Shown: positions 8,955 to 18,294, counted from the stretch's first letter. The stretch is 64,000 nt of DNA from Methylobacterium fujisawaense (GCF_014138435.1 NZ_JACJIM010000004.1:62001-126000); one strand, 5' to 3'. Numbers and translations are program-made. Notes: generated by a model from the sequence alone, not told the origin.

Positions 8955-11492
8955 ATGGAGGCGGCGCTCGCGGGCAGCCGCGGCCGGGCCGAGCGGCCGG
9001 AGGGCCCGCGGGAGCGCGTCGCCCGCTGGAGCGCGGGCTACCGCCCCGCCCCCGGCCGGCCGGACGAGTTCCTGGGCCCGGACGGCGCTCCGCGCGGGGC
9101 GTGGCCGCGCCTGCTCGACCGTCTCGGCGGCCTCACCGAGCCGGAGATCATGGCCCGCTTCGTCGCGGCGGAGCGGCACATCCGGGACGCGGGCATCTCG
9201 TTCCGCATCGCCGGCGACCAGCGGGAGCATCCCTGGCCGCTGGGCTGCCTGCCCCTGGTGATCGAGGGGTCCGAGTGGGCGGCCCTCAGCGCCGGGATCG
9301 TCCAGCGCGCGGAGCTGATGGAGGCGATCCTCGCCGACGTCTACGGGGATGGAAGGCTGGTCGCCGAGGGATTGCTGCCCGCCGCGATCGTGGCCGGCAC
9401 GCCGGAATTCCTGCACCCGCTCCACGGCGTCACGCCCCCCGGCGGCCATTACCTCAAGCTCTACGCCGCCGATCTCGGCCGGGGCCCGGACGGGCGGTGG
9501 CAGGTGCTGGCCGACCGGACGCAGGCCCCCTCGGGCCTCGGCTGGGCGCTGGAGAACCGGATGGTCCTGGCCCGGACCTTCCCGGACTTCTTCCAGGACC
9601 TCCACGTCGAGCGCCTGCCGGCCTTCTTCCAGGCCTTTCGCGATGGTCTGGCGCTGGGGGCCGAGCGCGTCGACCCGCGGATCTGCCTGCTGACCTCCGG
9701 CCCCTACAGCAGCACCTATGTCGAGCAGGCGGCGCTGGCCCGCTATCTCGGCCTGATGCTGGTGGAGGGCGACGACCTCGTCATGCGGGACGGCCGCCTG
9801 CACGTGCGCACCGTCTCGGGCCTGAAGCGGGCCGACGCCCTGTGGCGGCGGATCGACTCCGACTTCCTCGATCCCCTGGAGCTGAATCCGGCTTCGCGGC
9901 TCGGCGTGCCCGGGATCCTCGAGGCCCTGCGCAACGGCTCCCTGGTGATGACCAACATGCCGGGCTCGGGCCTCGTCGAGTCGGCCGCGCTCGCCCCCTA
10001 TCTCGACGGCATCGCCCGGCGCGTTCTCGGCGAGCCCCTAAGGCTCGGCCATCCGCGCACGTGGTGGTGCGGCGACCTGGAGGGCTTGGCGCACGCCCAG
10101 GCCAACCTCGACAGCCTGACCCTGCGCCCGGCCGCCACGCCCCAGCGCGGGGCGGGGCGCGACGCGATCCTCGCGGGCCCGGTCCTGGCGGCCGAGCGGG
10201 AGCGGGTCGTCGCCGCCCTGCGCGACCGGCCCTTCGACTACGTCGCCCAGGAGGCCGCGCCGCTCTCGACCATGCCGGGCTGGGAGCGCGGGCCGGACGG
10301 CCTCGTCCTGGTCCCCCGTCCCTTCGTGGTCCGCGTCTTCGCCACGCGGACGCCGCTCGGCTGGCAGGTCATGCCCGGCGGCTTCTGCCGGGTCTCCGAG
10401 CGCGAGGACGTCGACCCGATCGAGCTGCGGCTCGGCATCCGCTCCGCCGATGTCTGGGTGCTGTCCGAGAAGCCGGTCGCCGCGCCCCTGATCGGCACGC
10501 AGGCGGCCCCGCGGGTGCGGCGGGTCGGGGGCCATCTCCCCGCCCGGGCCGCCGACGGCCTGTTCTGGCTCGGACGCTACCTGGAGCGCGGCGAGGCGGT
10601 GATCCGGCTGGTGCTCGCCCATCTGCGCAGCGTCGGCGACGCCGTCGGGACCGACATCTCGGGCGCCCTCGACACGCCCGCGGCCCTGGCGCTCCGGGCC
10701 CTCCTGCACGAATGGGGCGCCATCGGCGCGGCCGACCTGCCCACCGCCCGCCTCGCCCTGGAGGCGCTCGCCGGGCGCGATCGGCCGGGCTCGGCGCGGT
10801 CCCACATCCTCGCGGCCCGCCGCAACGCCGCCGCGCTCCGCGCCCGCCTGTCCGGCGAGGCGTGGCGGGTGCTGGCCGACCTGAACGAGTTCCTGTCCCT
10901 CAACACCGAGCGGGCCTTCACCGAGTCGCAGCTCGCCGGCCGCGCCGAGCGGGCCCTGAGCCAGCTCGCGGCGCTCGCCGGCCTCACCCACGAGAACATG
11001 AGCCGCGCCGAGGGCTGGCACTTCATCGAGCTCGGCCGGCGCATCGAGCGGGCGATCAACACCGGCGCCTTCGCGCTCGCCTTCGCCAACGACGAGGCGA
11101 CGCCCGGCTGCCTCGGGGTGATGCTGTCGCTGTGCGATTCGCAGATCAGCTACGGGCGGCGCTACCTGCAGGGGGCGGCCCTCGATCCGGTCCGCGACAT
11201 GGTGCTGCTCGATCCCTACAACCCGCGCTCGATCGCCTTCCAGGCCGAGGCGATCACCCGGCACCTCGCCGACCTGCCGGCGCTGGCCGCGGACGGCATC
11301 CCCGAGCCCCATTGCCGCCTCGCCACCCGGATCCTGGCGGAGCTGCGCAGCGGCGAGGCCGCGGATTTCGACGCCGTGCGCCTCACCGCGCTCGCGACCG
11401 ACCTGGAGCGGCTGGCCGACGGCATCGCGGCCCGCTACTTCCCCACCGGGCCGAACGCGCTGCGCCCCGAGAAGCTGACGGGGCTGGCGTGA
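8955..11492 (+). CDS. Circularly permuted ATP-grasp protein fused to alpha-E domain
   Basis: An 845-residue fusion. Residues 1 to about 470 match the circularly permuted ATP-grasp family 2, which is predicted to form amide bonds using ATP: typical stretches are GGHYLKLYAADLGRGPDG, LTSGPYSSTYVEQAALARYL and ALRNGSLVMTNMPGSG. Residues about 510-830 are the helical alpha-E domain (LPARAADGLFWLGRYLERGE at its start). In many genomes the two domains are separate neighbouring genes, so the fusion confirms their functional link. The ATG at 8955 is preferred over the GTG at 8952. Its stop overlaps the start of the following transglutaminase gene, implying translational coupling. The substrate is unknown; the family is predicted to make or attach short peptides. 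Confidence 0.88.
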   Translation: MEAALAGSRGRAERPEGPRERVARWSAGYRPAPGRPDEFLGPDGAPRGAWPRLLDRLGGLTEPEIMARFVAAERHIRDAGISFRIAGDQREHPWPLGCLPLVIEGSEWAALSAGIVQRAELMEAILADVYGDGRLVAEGLLPAAIVAGTPEFLHPLHGVTPPGGHYLKLYAADLGRGPDGRWQVLADRTQAPSGLGWALENRMVLARTFPDFFQDLHVERLPAFFQAFRDGLALGAERVDPRICLLTSGPYSSTYVEQAALARYLGLMLVEGDDLVMRDGRLHVRTVSGLKRADALWRRIDSDFLDPLELNPASRLGVPGILEALRNGSLVMTNMPGSGLVESAALAPYLDGIARRVLGEPLRLGHPRTWWCGDLEGLAHAQANLDSLTLRPAATPQRGAGRDAILAGPVLAAERERVVAALRDRPFDYVAQEAAPLSTMPGWERGPDGLVLVPRPFVVRVFATRTPLGWQVMPGGFCRVSEREDVDPIELRLGIRSADVWVLSEKPVAAPLIGTQAAPRVRRVGGHLPARAADGLFWLGRYLERGEAVIRLVLAHLRSVGDAVGTDISGALDTPAALALRALLHEWGAIGAADLPTARLALEALAGRDRPGSARSHILAARRNAAALRARLSGEAWRVLADLNEFLSLNTERAFTESQLAGRAERALSQLAALAGLTHENMSRAEGWHFIELGRRIERAINTGAFALAFANDEATPGCLGVMLSLCDSQISYGRRYLQGAALDPVRDMVLLDPYNPRSIAFQAEAITRHLADLPALAADGIPEPHCRLATRILAELRSGEAADFDAVRLTALATDLERLADGIAARYFPTGPNALRPEKLTGLA

Positions 11493-12388
11493 TCTACACG
11501 CTGCGCCACCGCACAACCTACCGCTACGGGCGGCCGGTGCACTTCGCCCGCTGCACCCTGCGGCTCAAGCCGCAGGAGGGCGAGGGCCAGAGCGTGCTGG
11601 CGAGCGCCGTCACGATCGACCCGAGCCCGGCCCGCGCGGTGATGCGGCGCGACTATTTCGGGATCGAGGCCGTGGCGATCACCCTGGAGGCGCCGCACAC
11701 CACCTTCAGCGTCGAGGCGCTCTCCACCGTGCGGGTCGAGCGCCCGGCCCCGCCGCCGCCGGAATCCGGCATGGCCTGGGAGCGGGTCCGCGACGCCGTG
11801 GTGGCCGGGCGCGACCTCGCCGGCCGGGCGCCGGTGCATTTCCTGTTCCCGAGCGGCCGGGTGCCGCTGCTGCCCGCGATCACCGACTATGCCCGGCCGA
11901 GCTTCTCCGCCGGCCGCAGCGCCTACGGGGCGGCCCACGACCTGATGCTGCGGATCGGCCGGGACTTCCGCTTCGATGCCAAGGCGACCACCGTCTCCAC
12001 GCCGCTCGCCGAATCCTTCGCGCTCCGGGCCGGGGTCTGCCAGGATTTCGCCCACGTGATGATCGCGGCTCTGCGCGGCATGGGCCTGCCGGCGGCCTAT
12101 ATCAGCGGCTACCTGCGCACCGTGCCGCCGCCGGGCCGCCCGCGCCTGCGCGGGGCGGATGCGAGCCATGCCTGGGTGGCGGTCTGGTGCGGGGACGGCT
12201 GGCTCGGCCTCGACCCGACCAACGGCGTGCCGGTGCAGGACGACCACATCGTGGTGGCCCGCGGCCGCGACTACGGCGACGTGGCCCCCGTGGACGGCAT
12301 CGTCAGCGGCTCGGGCAAGCAGCGCCTCAAGGTCGAGGTCGACGTCATCCCCGATACCGAGACGCAGGATCTCGCTCTGGTGGGGTGA
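11489..12388 (+). CDS. Transglutaminase-like protein, short form
   Basis: A 299-residue protein with an N-terminal beta domain (about 1-85, IYTLRHRTTYRYGRPV) and a transglutaminase core with the triad Cys184 (GVCQDFAH), His227 (DASHAWVAV) and Asp242 (GLDPTNG). It resembles the first 270 residues of the larger transglutaminase upstream but has no DUF2126. The GTG start at 11489 overlaps the preceding stop (GTGA), so the two genes are translated together. Enzymes of this fold can be peptidases, amidases or cross-linkers; here the operon suggests action on the product of the ATP-grasp enzyme. That is inference. No signal peptide is seen. Confidence 0.88.
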   Translation: MIYTLRHRTTYRYGRPVHFARCTLRLKPQEGEGQSVLASAVTIDPSPARAVMRRDYFGIEAVAITLEAPHTTFSVEALSTVRVERPAPPPPESGMAWERVRDAVVAGRDLAGRAPVHFLFPSGRVPLLPAITDYARPSFSAGRSAYGAAHDLMLRIGRDFRFDAKATTVSTPLAESFALRAGVCQDFAHVMIAALRGMGLPAAYISGYLRTVPPPGRPRLRGADASHAWVAVWCGDGWLGLDPTNGVPVQDDHIVVARGRDYGDVAPVDGIVSGSGKQRLKVEVDVIPDTETQDLALVG

Positions 12389-12483
12389 GGGATCCCGGAG
12401 CGGCCCGCCGGCTGGTGCCCGAAATGTCTACCCCCCTCAGGATGAGGCAGCGGGTCGGACAGGCCGGCGCCCAGACTCGTCCC

Positions 12484-13095
12484 TCACCACATCGTCTTGG
12501 CCGCCCGCTCCGGCCATTCCGCGTCGTAGCGCTGGCCGCCGACTGCGCCTGCGGTGAGCGCCGCGAGGATCGACCCGGGCGTCGGCAGGCTCGCCGGATC
12601 GACGCGGGCATCCGGATCCCACAGCTTGGCCCGGATGATCGCCCGGGCGCACTGGAAGTAGATCTCCGCGACCGTGATCACGATTGCGGTGCGCGGCGCG
12701 TGGCCGTCGACCCGGAACGTGGCCAGGAGATCCGGATCGGCCGAGATCACCGCCCGCCCGTTCACCCGGAGCGTCGTGCCCGAGCCCGGGATCAGGAACA
12801 GCAGCGCCACCCGCGGATCGCGCACGATGTTGCGGAGCGAGTCGATCCGATTGTTGCCGCGCCGGTCGGGCAGGATCAGCGTGCGCGGATCGGCGACCCG
12901 CACGAAGCCCGGCTGGTCCCCGCGGGGGCTGCAATCGAGCCCTTCCGGGCCGCTCGTCGCCAGCACCGCGAAGGGCGAGGCCTCGATCAGCGCCGCGTAG
13001 TCCGGCGTGACCGAATCCGCCACCTTGGCGGTGGAGGCGGCCGCCGGGGGCGCGGTGTAGATCGCCTCCAGGGCGGCGAGGCTGTCGACGACCAT
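12484..13095 (-). CDS. Pyridoxamine 5'-phosphate oxidase-fold flavoprotein
   Basis: A 203-residue protein of the split-barrel FMN-binding family often described as MSMEG_1061-like. The N-terminal half contains the barrel strands (FAVLATSGPEGLDCSPRGD, about residues 43-61) and the family motif LPDRRGNNRIDSLRNI (about 76-91), with RVALLFLIPG following. The family includes F420/FMN reductases and oxidases, but this subgroup has no assigned substrate. The ATG at 13095 is chosen because AGGAGG lies five bases upstream. It is 22 bases downstream of lysK on the same strand and probably cotranscribed with it. Confidence 0.85.
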   Translation of the reverse strand: MVVDSLAALEAIYTAPPAAASTAKVADSVTPDYAALIEASPFAVLATSGPEGLDCSPRGDQPGFVRVADPRTLILPDRRGNNRIDSLRNIVRDPRVALLFLIPGSGTTLRVNGRAVISADPDLLATFRVDGHAPRTAIVITVAEIYFQCARAIIRAKLWDPDARVDPASLPTPGSILAALTAGAVGGQRYDAEWPERAAKTMW

Positions 13096-13117
13096 CACGC
13101 CCTCCTGCGGTCCTTGC

Positions 13118-14821
13118 TCACGCGACCTTGGCCGTGCCGGCCACGAAGGCTTCGTGCTCGGCCACCAGCGCGCCCGAGAGGGCCGCCTCGATCAGGCTCC
13201 GGGTCTCCGCCACGCCGTAGAGGGCCACGAAGGAGCCGAAGCGGGGTCCGCGCGCCTCGCCGAACAGCACGTTGTAGAGGCTCGTGAACCACGCCTGCGA
13301 CACGCCGGGCCGCCCGTCCGGGCTCTTGGCCTTGCCGGACGTGTCGGGGAAGTGGCGCCGCCCCACCTCGTAGACCGCCGCCTGCAGGGCCTCCGGATCG
13401 GTGGAGCCGGCATGGTCCCTGAGGGTCTCCGACAGATCCTCCAGGGCCGCCCGCTCCTCCGGGGTCGGCGCCCGGTAGGTCTTGGCCGGCCGCACGAAAT
13501 CCGAGAAGTATTTCAGCGCGTGCTTGACCAGCCGGTCGAGGCCCGGATGGGTCTCCGGCCCGGTCTGCGGCGCGTAGCGGCGGATGAAGCCCCACAGCAC
13601 CGCCGGATCCTCGGTGTTGGCCACCGCGGCGAGGTTGAGCAGCATCGCGAAGGTCAGGCTCGCGCCCTCGACCGTCTCGGGCTCCGGCGGGGTGCCGGCG
13701 TGCAGGTGCCAGACCGGGTTGCCGAGGCGGAGCTTCGCGTCCTGGCCGGCATAGCGGTCGAGGAAGCCGATATACTCGTCGACGTGCCGGGGGATCACGT
13801 CGAAGAACAGACGCTTGGCCTCGCGCGGCTTGTTGTACATGAACAGGGCGAGCGATTCCGGCGTGCCGTACTTGAGCCACTCGTCGATGGTCAGGCCGTT
13901 GCCCTTCGACTTCGAGATCTTCTGGCCCTTCTCATCGAGGAACAGCTCGTAGTTGAAGCCCTCCGGCGGCTCGCCGCCGAGCGCCCGGGCGATCTTGGCG
14001 GAGAGCTTGACCGAATCGATCAGGTCCTTGCCGGCCATCTCGTAATCGACGCCCAGCGCCACCCAGCGCATCGCCCAGTCGGGCTTCCATTGCAGCTTGG
14101 CGTGGCCGCCGGTCACCGGGGTCTCGTAGCGCTCGCCCGTGGCGGGATCGCGCCACGCGATGGTGCCGCTGCCGGCGTTCACCGCGTCGATCGGCACCTG
14201 CATCACGTGGCCGGTGACCGGGTGGAGCGGCAGGAACGGGGAGTAGCTCGCCGAGCGCTCGGCCCGCAGGGACGGCAGCATGATCTCCATGACGGCGTCG
14301 TAGCGCTCCAGCACCCGCAGCAGCGTCGCGTCGAACACGCCCGAGCGGTAGCATTCGGTCGCCGATCGGAACTCGTAGGCGAACCCGAAGGCGTCGAGGA
14401 AGCGGCGCAGCTCGGCGTTGTTGTGCGCCCCGAAGCTGTCATGGGTGCCGAACGGGTCCGGCACGCGGGTGAGCGGCTGGTTGAGATGGCCGGCCAGCAT
14501 CTCGCGGTTCGGCACGTTGTCCGGAACCTTGCGCAGCCCGTCCATGTCGTCCGAGAAGGCGATCAGCCGGGTCGGCACCGCGTCGCGGGTGAGCACCCGG
14601 AAGGCGTGGCGCACCATGGAGGTGCGGGCGACCTCCCCGAAGGTGCCGATATGCGGCAGGCCCGAGGGGCCGTAGCCGGTCTCGAACAGCACCTCCGTCT
14701 TGCCGGATTTCTCCAGCCGCGCCACGAGCTTGCGCGCCTCCTCGAAGGGCCAGGCGGCGGCGTTGGCGGCGGCCTCGATGATGTCGGGGTCGAGGGTCAG
14801 GGCTGGGGGGGCGGCTTGCAT
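13118..14821 (-). CDS. lysK: Lysine--tRNA ligase, class I
   Basis: Charges tRNA-Lys. This 567-residue enzyme is the class I form, typical of archaea and alphaproteobacteria, instead of the usual bacterial class II LysS. The Rossmann-fold signatures are present: the HIGH-like motif HIGT at residues 57-60 ([13 protein letters not shown]) and the KMSKS-like motif KISKS at 301-305 ([10 protein letters not shown]). The C-terminal helical anticodon-binding region follows. It is followed closely by the PPOX-fold gene. Whether a class II enzyme also exists elsewhere cannot be seen here. Confidence 0.95.
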   Translation of the reverse strand: MQAAPPALTLDPDIIEAAANAAAWPFEEARKLVARLEKSGKTEVLFETGYGPSGLPHIGTFGEVARTSMVRHAFRVLTRDAVPTRLIAFSDDMDGLRKVPDNVPNREMLAGHLNQPLTRVPDPFGTHDSFGAHNNAELRRFLDAFGFAYEFRSATECYRSGVFDATLLRVLERYDAVMEIMLPSLRAERSASYSPFLPLHPVTGHVMQVPIDAVNAGSGTIAWRDPATGERYETPVTGGHAKLQWKPDWAMRWVALGVDYEMAGKDLIDSVKLSAKIARALGGEPPEGFNYELFLDEKGQKISKSKGNGLTIDEWLKYGTPESLALFMYNKPREAKRLFFDVIPRHVDEYIGFLDRYAGQDAKLRLGNPVWHLHAGTPPEPETVEGASLTFAMLLNLAAVANTEDPAVLWGFIRRYAPQTGPETHPGLDRLVKHALKYFSDFVRPAKTYRAPTPEERAALEDLSETLRDHAGSTDPEALQAAVYEVGRRHFPDTSGKAKSPDGRPGVSQAWFTSLYNVLFGEARGPRFGSFVALYGVAETRSLIEAALSGALVAEHEAFVAGTAKVA

Positions 14822-15026
14822 GTCTTCGGGGATGAACGCGAATTGGGAGCGCGCACCCTAGAGCGGTTCGCATCGGAGCGGAACGCCTGACGGTGCAATG
14901 CGGGGTTCCATCGCGCGCCCGCGCTCGTGGCCTGAGCTCGTGGCCTGAGACTGCGGCGCCCGGCTCCGCCGCCCCGTCCGGCATGAACCGGTCGACGGCG
15001 GCATCATCGCCCAGGAAGGAAGTCCG

Positions 15027-15896
15027 TCAGAACGGGCTCACGGGGAAGAACCGCAGGTACAATTCGGTGTACTTGCCGTCGTCCCAGACCCGCTGGAGCG
15101 CGTCGTCCAGGGCCCGGGAGAGGGCGGCGTCCTCCGGGCGGGTGATCAGGCCGATCCCCTCCCCGAAATAGCGGTTCTCCAGATAGTCGCCGCCGATGAG
15201 CGCGCAGCACGTCTCCGCGTCCTGGCCGCCGACATAGAGGGCGAGGTTCAGGCCGTCGGCGAACAGGTAGTCGATCTCGCCGCGCTTGAGCGCGCCCTCG
15301 GCCGCCGCCAGGTCGGTGAAGTCCTTGGCCACGGCCTTCGGGAAGAACGCCTTCAGGTAGGCCGCATGGGCGCTGCCGGCGATGACCCCGACGCTGCGGC
15401 CGGCGAGCGCCGCCGCCGAGGGGACGGGCAGGCCCTTGTCGGTCCGGGCGGCGAACCGCGCCGGCCAGCGGAAATACGGCCGCGTCGCCAGGAATTTCTG
15501 CCGCAGCGTCGCCGTCAGGGGAATGGCGGCCGCGACCACGTCGCCCTGCCGGCTGTCGAGGGCATCGAGCAGGGTGTCGAAGCGGCGCGCCTGCACCGTG
15601 CAGGTGATCGTCAGCTTCTCGCAGACGGCGCGGGCGAGCTCGACCACGAAGCCCGTCGGGTTGCCGTCGGGGCCGGCGAAGTGCAGCGGCGGGAACTCGT
15701 CGTCCGTGAGGAAGCGGACCGCCCGGCCGGTCTGGGGCGCCTCGATCCGCTCGCCCCGGCTGCGCGGGTTCCAGAAATCCGGCACCGTGACGGCGGGGGT
15801 GGCGGTGACACCTGTGGCCTCGGCGGTGGCACCGGCTGCAGCACCGGCGGGCGCGGCCGGGGCCGCGAGGAGCGCGGCGGCGAGCACGGCCGCCAT
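15027..15896 (-). CDS. Extracellular solute-binding protein family 3 (amino-acid type)
   Basis: A 289-residue periplasmic binding protein of the polar amino acid family. The ATG at 15896 gives a typical signal peptide, with a hydrophobic stretch (AAVLAAALLAAPAAPAGAAA) and cleavage near residue 20-25. The mature part has the two-lobe SBP_bac_3 pattern: RAVRFLTDDEFPPLHF, GNPTGFVVELARAVCEKL, LAGRSVGVIAGSAHAAYLKA and a C-terminal LDDALQRVWDDGKYTELYLRFF. No ABC permease or ATPase gene is adjacent, so it is either an orphan binding protein or acts in sensing. An Ala-rich stretch (about 20-40) separates signal and domain. The gene is divergent from the glycosyltransferase gene. Confidence 0.85.
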   Translation of the reverse strand: MAAVLAAALLAAPAAPAGAAAGATAEATGVTATPAVTVPDFWNPRSRGERIEAPQTGRAVRFLTDDEFPPLHFAGPDGNPTGFVVELARAVCEKLTITCTVQARRFDTLLDALDSRQGDVVAAAIPLTATLRQKFLATRPYFRWPARFAARTDKGLPVPSAAALAGRSVGVIAGSAHAAYLKAFFPKAVAKDFTDLAAAEGALKRGEIDYLFADGLNLALYVGGQDAETCCALIGGDYLENRYFGEGIGLITRPEDAALSRALDDALQRVWDDGKYTELYLRFFPVSPF

Positions 15897-16029
15897 GCAC
15901 CGGGATGGGATGCGTGTCCTATCGCCTCTTGACGATCGGGAGGGGGTGGTGCTCCTCTCGGAGCGTGGGGGCGGGGACTGGCTCACCCTCCTCCTCTACC
16001 ACGTCCTGGGGCCACCGGGGGAGCGCGGC

Positions 16030-17946
16030 GTGTCGGTCCAGCGCCCGCCCACGGGGCCGGCGGCCCTGCCGTCGGAGATCGCCTTCCTGCTGGCCGAGGG
16101 CGTCGACGGCCGGCTGCTGGTCCGGGCGGCCGCCGCGGCGGCCGCGGCCGGGACCGACGCGGCGACCGCCCTGCTGAATGCCGGCCTGATCGCCGAATCG
16201 GCCTATTACGAAGCCCTGGCCCGGGCGCTCGGCGCCCCCTACCTCGACGGCCCGATCCCGTTCGGCCTGGGCCTGCGCTTCCCCGACAGCCTGGTGGCCG
16301 GTCTCGCGCCGCTGGCGCCGGGATCGGTGTCGCCCTGGGTGCTGGCGCCCCGGGGCCGGGCGATCGCGGACCTCCTCGACGCCCCGGGCCGCGCTCCGTG
16401 CCGCGCCGCCATGCCGGCGATCACCAGCCCCACGCGCCTGCGCGAGGCCGTGTTCGCGGCCATCCCCGAGCAGGTGGCGGATCATGCGGCGCACGACCTG
16501 CGGCGGCGCGCGCCCGAGCGGGCGACGGCCCCCGAGCCCGCCCTCCGCTGGCTGCTGGTCCTCGCCCTCGCGGTCACCGCCGCGCTCTGCCTGTGCGCGG
16601 CGCTGCCGCCCCCGCTGGCGCGCGCGGTGGTGATCGCCGGGCAGATCCTGTTCCTGGCCATGGCGGCCCTCCGGATCGCGGCCCTCGCCATCGCGGCCCC
16701 GGTGGAGCCGGAGGCGGTGGCGCCCCTCGCCGAGGCCGACCTGCCGGTCTACACGGTCCTCGTCCCCCTCCACCGCGAGGCGGCGGTGGTGCCGGACCTG
16801 CTCAGGGCGCTCTCCGCCCTCGATTATCCGGCCGCCAAGCTCGACATCAAGCTGCTGCTCGAGGCGGACGACGCGGAGACCGCTTCCGCCCTCCCCCGGG
16901 ACACCCTGCCGGCCCGGTTCGAGGTGATCACGGTGCCCCCGGGCGGCCCGCGCACCAAGCCCCGGGCGCTCAACGCCGCGCTGCCTTTGGCCCGCGGCGC
17001 CCTGCTCACGGTCTACGACGCCGAGGACGTGCCCGATCCCGGACAGCTGCGGCTGGCGGCCGCCCTGTTCGCGCGCCTGCCCGCGCGCACCGCCTGCCTC
17101 CAGGGGCGGCTCGTGATCGACAATGCCGGCGATTCGTATCTCGCCCGCGTCTTCGCCCTCGAATATGCCGGCCTGTTCGACGTGCTGAACCCGGCCTTCG
17201 CCCGCTGCGGCCTGCCGGTCCCCCTCGGCGGCACCTCGATGCACCTGCGCACCGCGGTGGTGCGGGCGCTGCACGGCTGGGATGCCCACAACGTCACCGA
17301 GGATGCGGATCTCGGGCTGCGGCTGGCGCTCGCGGGCTACACCGTCGGCGACCTGCCCAGCCCCACCTTCGAGGAGGCCCCCGCCCGTCTCGGACCCTGG
17401 CTCGGCCAGCGCACCCGCTGGCTCAAAGGTCTGGTCCAGACCAGCCTCACCCACGGGCGGCGCCCCCTCGACACCGCACGCAGCCTCGGCGGCCTGGAGA
17501 CGCTCTGCGCCGTCGCGCTGGTCCCGGGGACGGTGGCCTCGGCGCTCGCCTACCCGGTCTGCCTCGTCGCGGCGGCGTGGTCCTTCCTGGTCCTGGAGAT
17601 CCCGGCCGCGCCCGCCTTCTTGGACAACCTGCCCACCGGGCTCGCCATCACCCTGTTCGGGACGGGGCTCGCCGCCCTGGTCCTGCCCGCCCTCGCCGGC
17701 TGCGCCCGGCGCGGCTGGGGGGACCTCGCCCAGTCGGTCCCGTGGATGCCGGTCTACTTCCTGCTGGTCAGCCTGGCCGCGTGGCTGGCGCTGATCGAGC
17801 TGGTCCGCGCCCCGCTGCGCTGGAACAAGACCCGGCACGGCCTCGCGCGGACCTCCCGCAGCGGGCGGCGGGCCCGGCGCGGGCGGCCTGCGACACCCTG
17901 CGACACGGCGCGCGGGCCGGACGGCGGCGCATGCGCCTCCGCTTGA
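16030..17946 (+). CDS. Membrane glycosyltransferase family 2 with GspE-N-like N-terminal domain
   Basis: A 638-residue inner-membrane glycosyltransferase. An N-terminal helical domain (about residues 15-75, ending YEALARALGAPYL) resembles the GspE/MshE N-terminal domain found on some exopolysaccharide synthases. Two membrane helices follow (about 185-235), then the GT2 catalytic domain with DAED at 330-334 (metal/UDP-sugar binding), TEDADLG at 423-429 (catalytic base) and QRTRW at 460-464, the set expected for a processive enzyme. The protein ends in three or four more helices. Product polymer unknown. GTG 16030 is chosen because GGGGGAG precedes it by six bases; an in-frame ATG at 15910 would extend the protein and nearly abut the divergent gene. 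Confidence 0.85.
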   Translation: MSVQRPPTGPAALPSEIAFLLAEGVDGRLLVRAAAAAAAAGTDAATALLNAGLIAESAYYEALARALGAPYLDGPIPFGLGLRFPDSLVAGLAPLAPGSVSPWVLAPRGRAIADLLDAPGRAPCRAAMPAITSPTRLREAVFAAIPEQVADHAAHDLRRRAPERATAPEPALRWLLVLALAVTAALCLCAALPPPLARAVVIAGQILFLAMAALRIAALAIAAPVEPEAVAPLAEADLPVYTVLVPLHREAAVVPDLLRALSALDYPAAKLDIKLLLEADDAETASALPRDTLPARFEVITVPPGGPRTKPRALNAALPLARGALLTVYDAEDVPDPGQLRLAAALFARLPARTACLQGRLVIDNAGDSYLARVFALEYAGLFDVLNPAFARCGLPVPLGGTSMHLRTAVVRALHGWDAHNVTEDADLGLRLALAGYTVGDLPSPTFEEAPARLGPWLGQRTRWLKGLVQTSLTHGRRPLDTARSLGGLETLCAVALVPGTVASALAYPVCLVAAAWSFLVLEIPAAPAFLDNLPTGLAITLFGTGLAALVLPALAGCARRGWGDLAQSVPWMPVYFLLVSLAAWLALIELVRAPLRWNKTRHGLARTSRSGRRARRGRPATPCDTARGPDGGACASA

Positions 17947-17956
17947 TCTGGATCAG
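17943..17956. promoter_or_regulatory. FNR/FixK-like box
   Basis: TTGATCTGGATCAG differs by only the last base from the symmetric FNR/FixK consensus TTGATCTGGATCAA. It overlaps the stop codon of the glycosyltransferase gene and lies about 65 bases before the small decayed frame at 18020, which it could once have controlled under low oxygen. Confidence 0.5.
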
Positions 17957-18019
17957 TCGCGCCGACCGGCGGCACCGCTCACGTCGGCGCCCGGCTCGTG
18001 CCCGCGCCCCGGGCGGCCG

Positions 18020-18294
18020 GTGATTCGCCTCGCGGCGGCCCAAGCGATGCCGGCCTTCTGCCTCCGACACACCCTTGAGCATGCGGACGGCCGCTGCGGC
18101 CTCGCCTTCGCCAGCGACCACCTGGAGGCGGACGGCGTGGAGGCGGCGATCCGTGGTGCCCGGGAGCTGGGCCGGACCGCCAGCCCCATGCTCCTGACCG
18201 GGGCGCGGTGCTGACGGATTCGGCCGGCCGGATCCTCTGGTCGTTCACCCTGGCGCTGCCCCGGGAGCCGCTCTGCGTCCGGGCGACGCGCTGA
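18020..18294 (+). pseudogene. Possible frameshifted small-protein gene remnant
   Basis: Reading from ATG 18020 gives a 64-residue frame that stops at 18212-18214, but the next frame continues without a break from about 18205 to a stop at 18292-18294 with a sensible tail (VLTDSAGRILWSFTLALP). Joined, the two parts resemble small Methylobacterium-type proteins with a central acidic-helix region (LEADGVEAAIRGARELGRTA) and a C-terminal strand pair. A one-base shift would explain this. The match to such a family (DUF6894-like) is by overall shape only. The 480-base gap around it (17947-18429) holds nothing else besides the FNR-like box. Confidence 0.35.

Noticed and set aside
15382..16029. Upstream extension of the glycosyltransferase frame
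   Set aside because: It runs antisense through the solute-binding protein gene. A short extension from 15910 cannot be excluded, but GTG 16030 has the better ribosome site.
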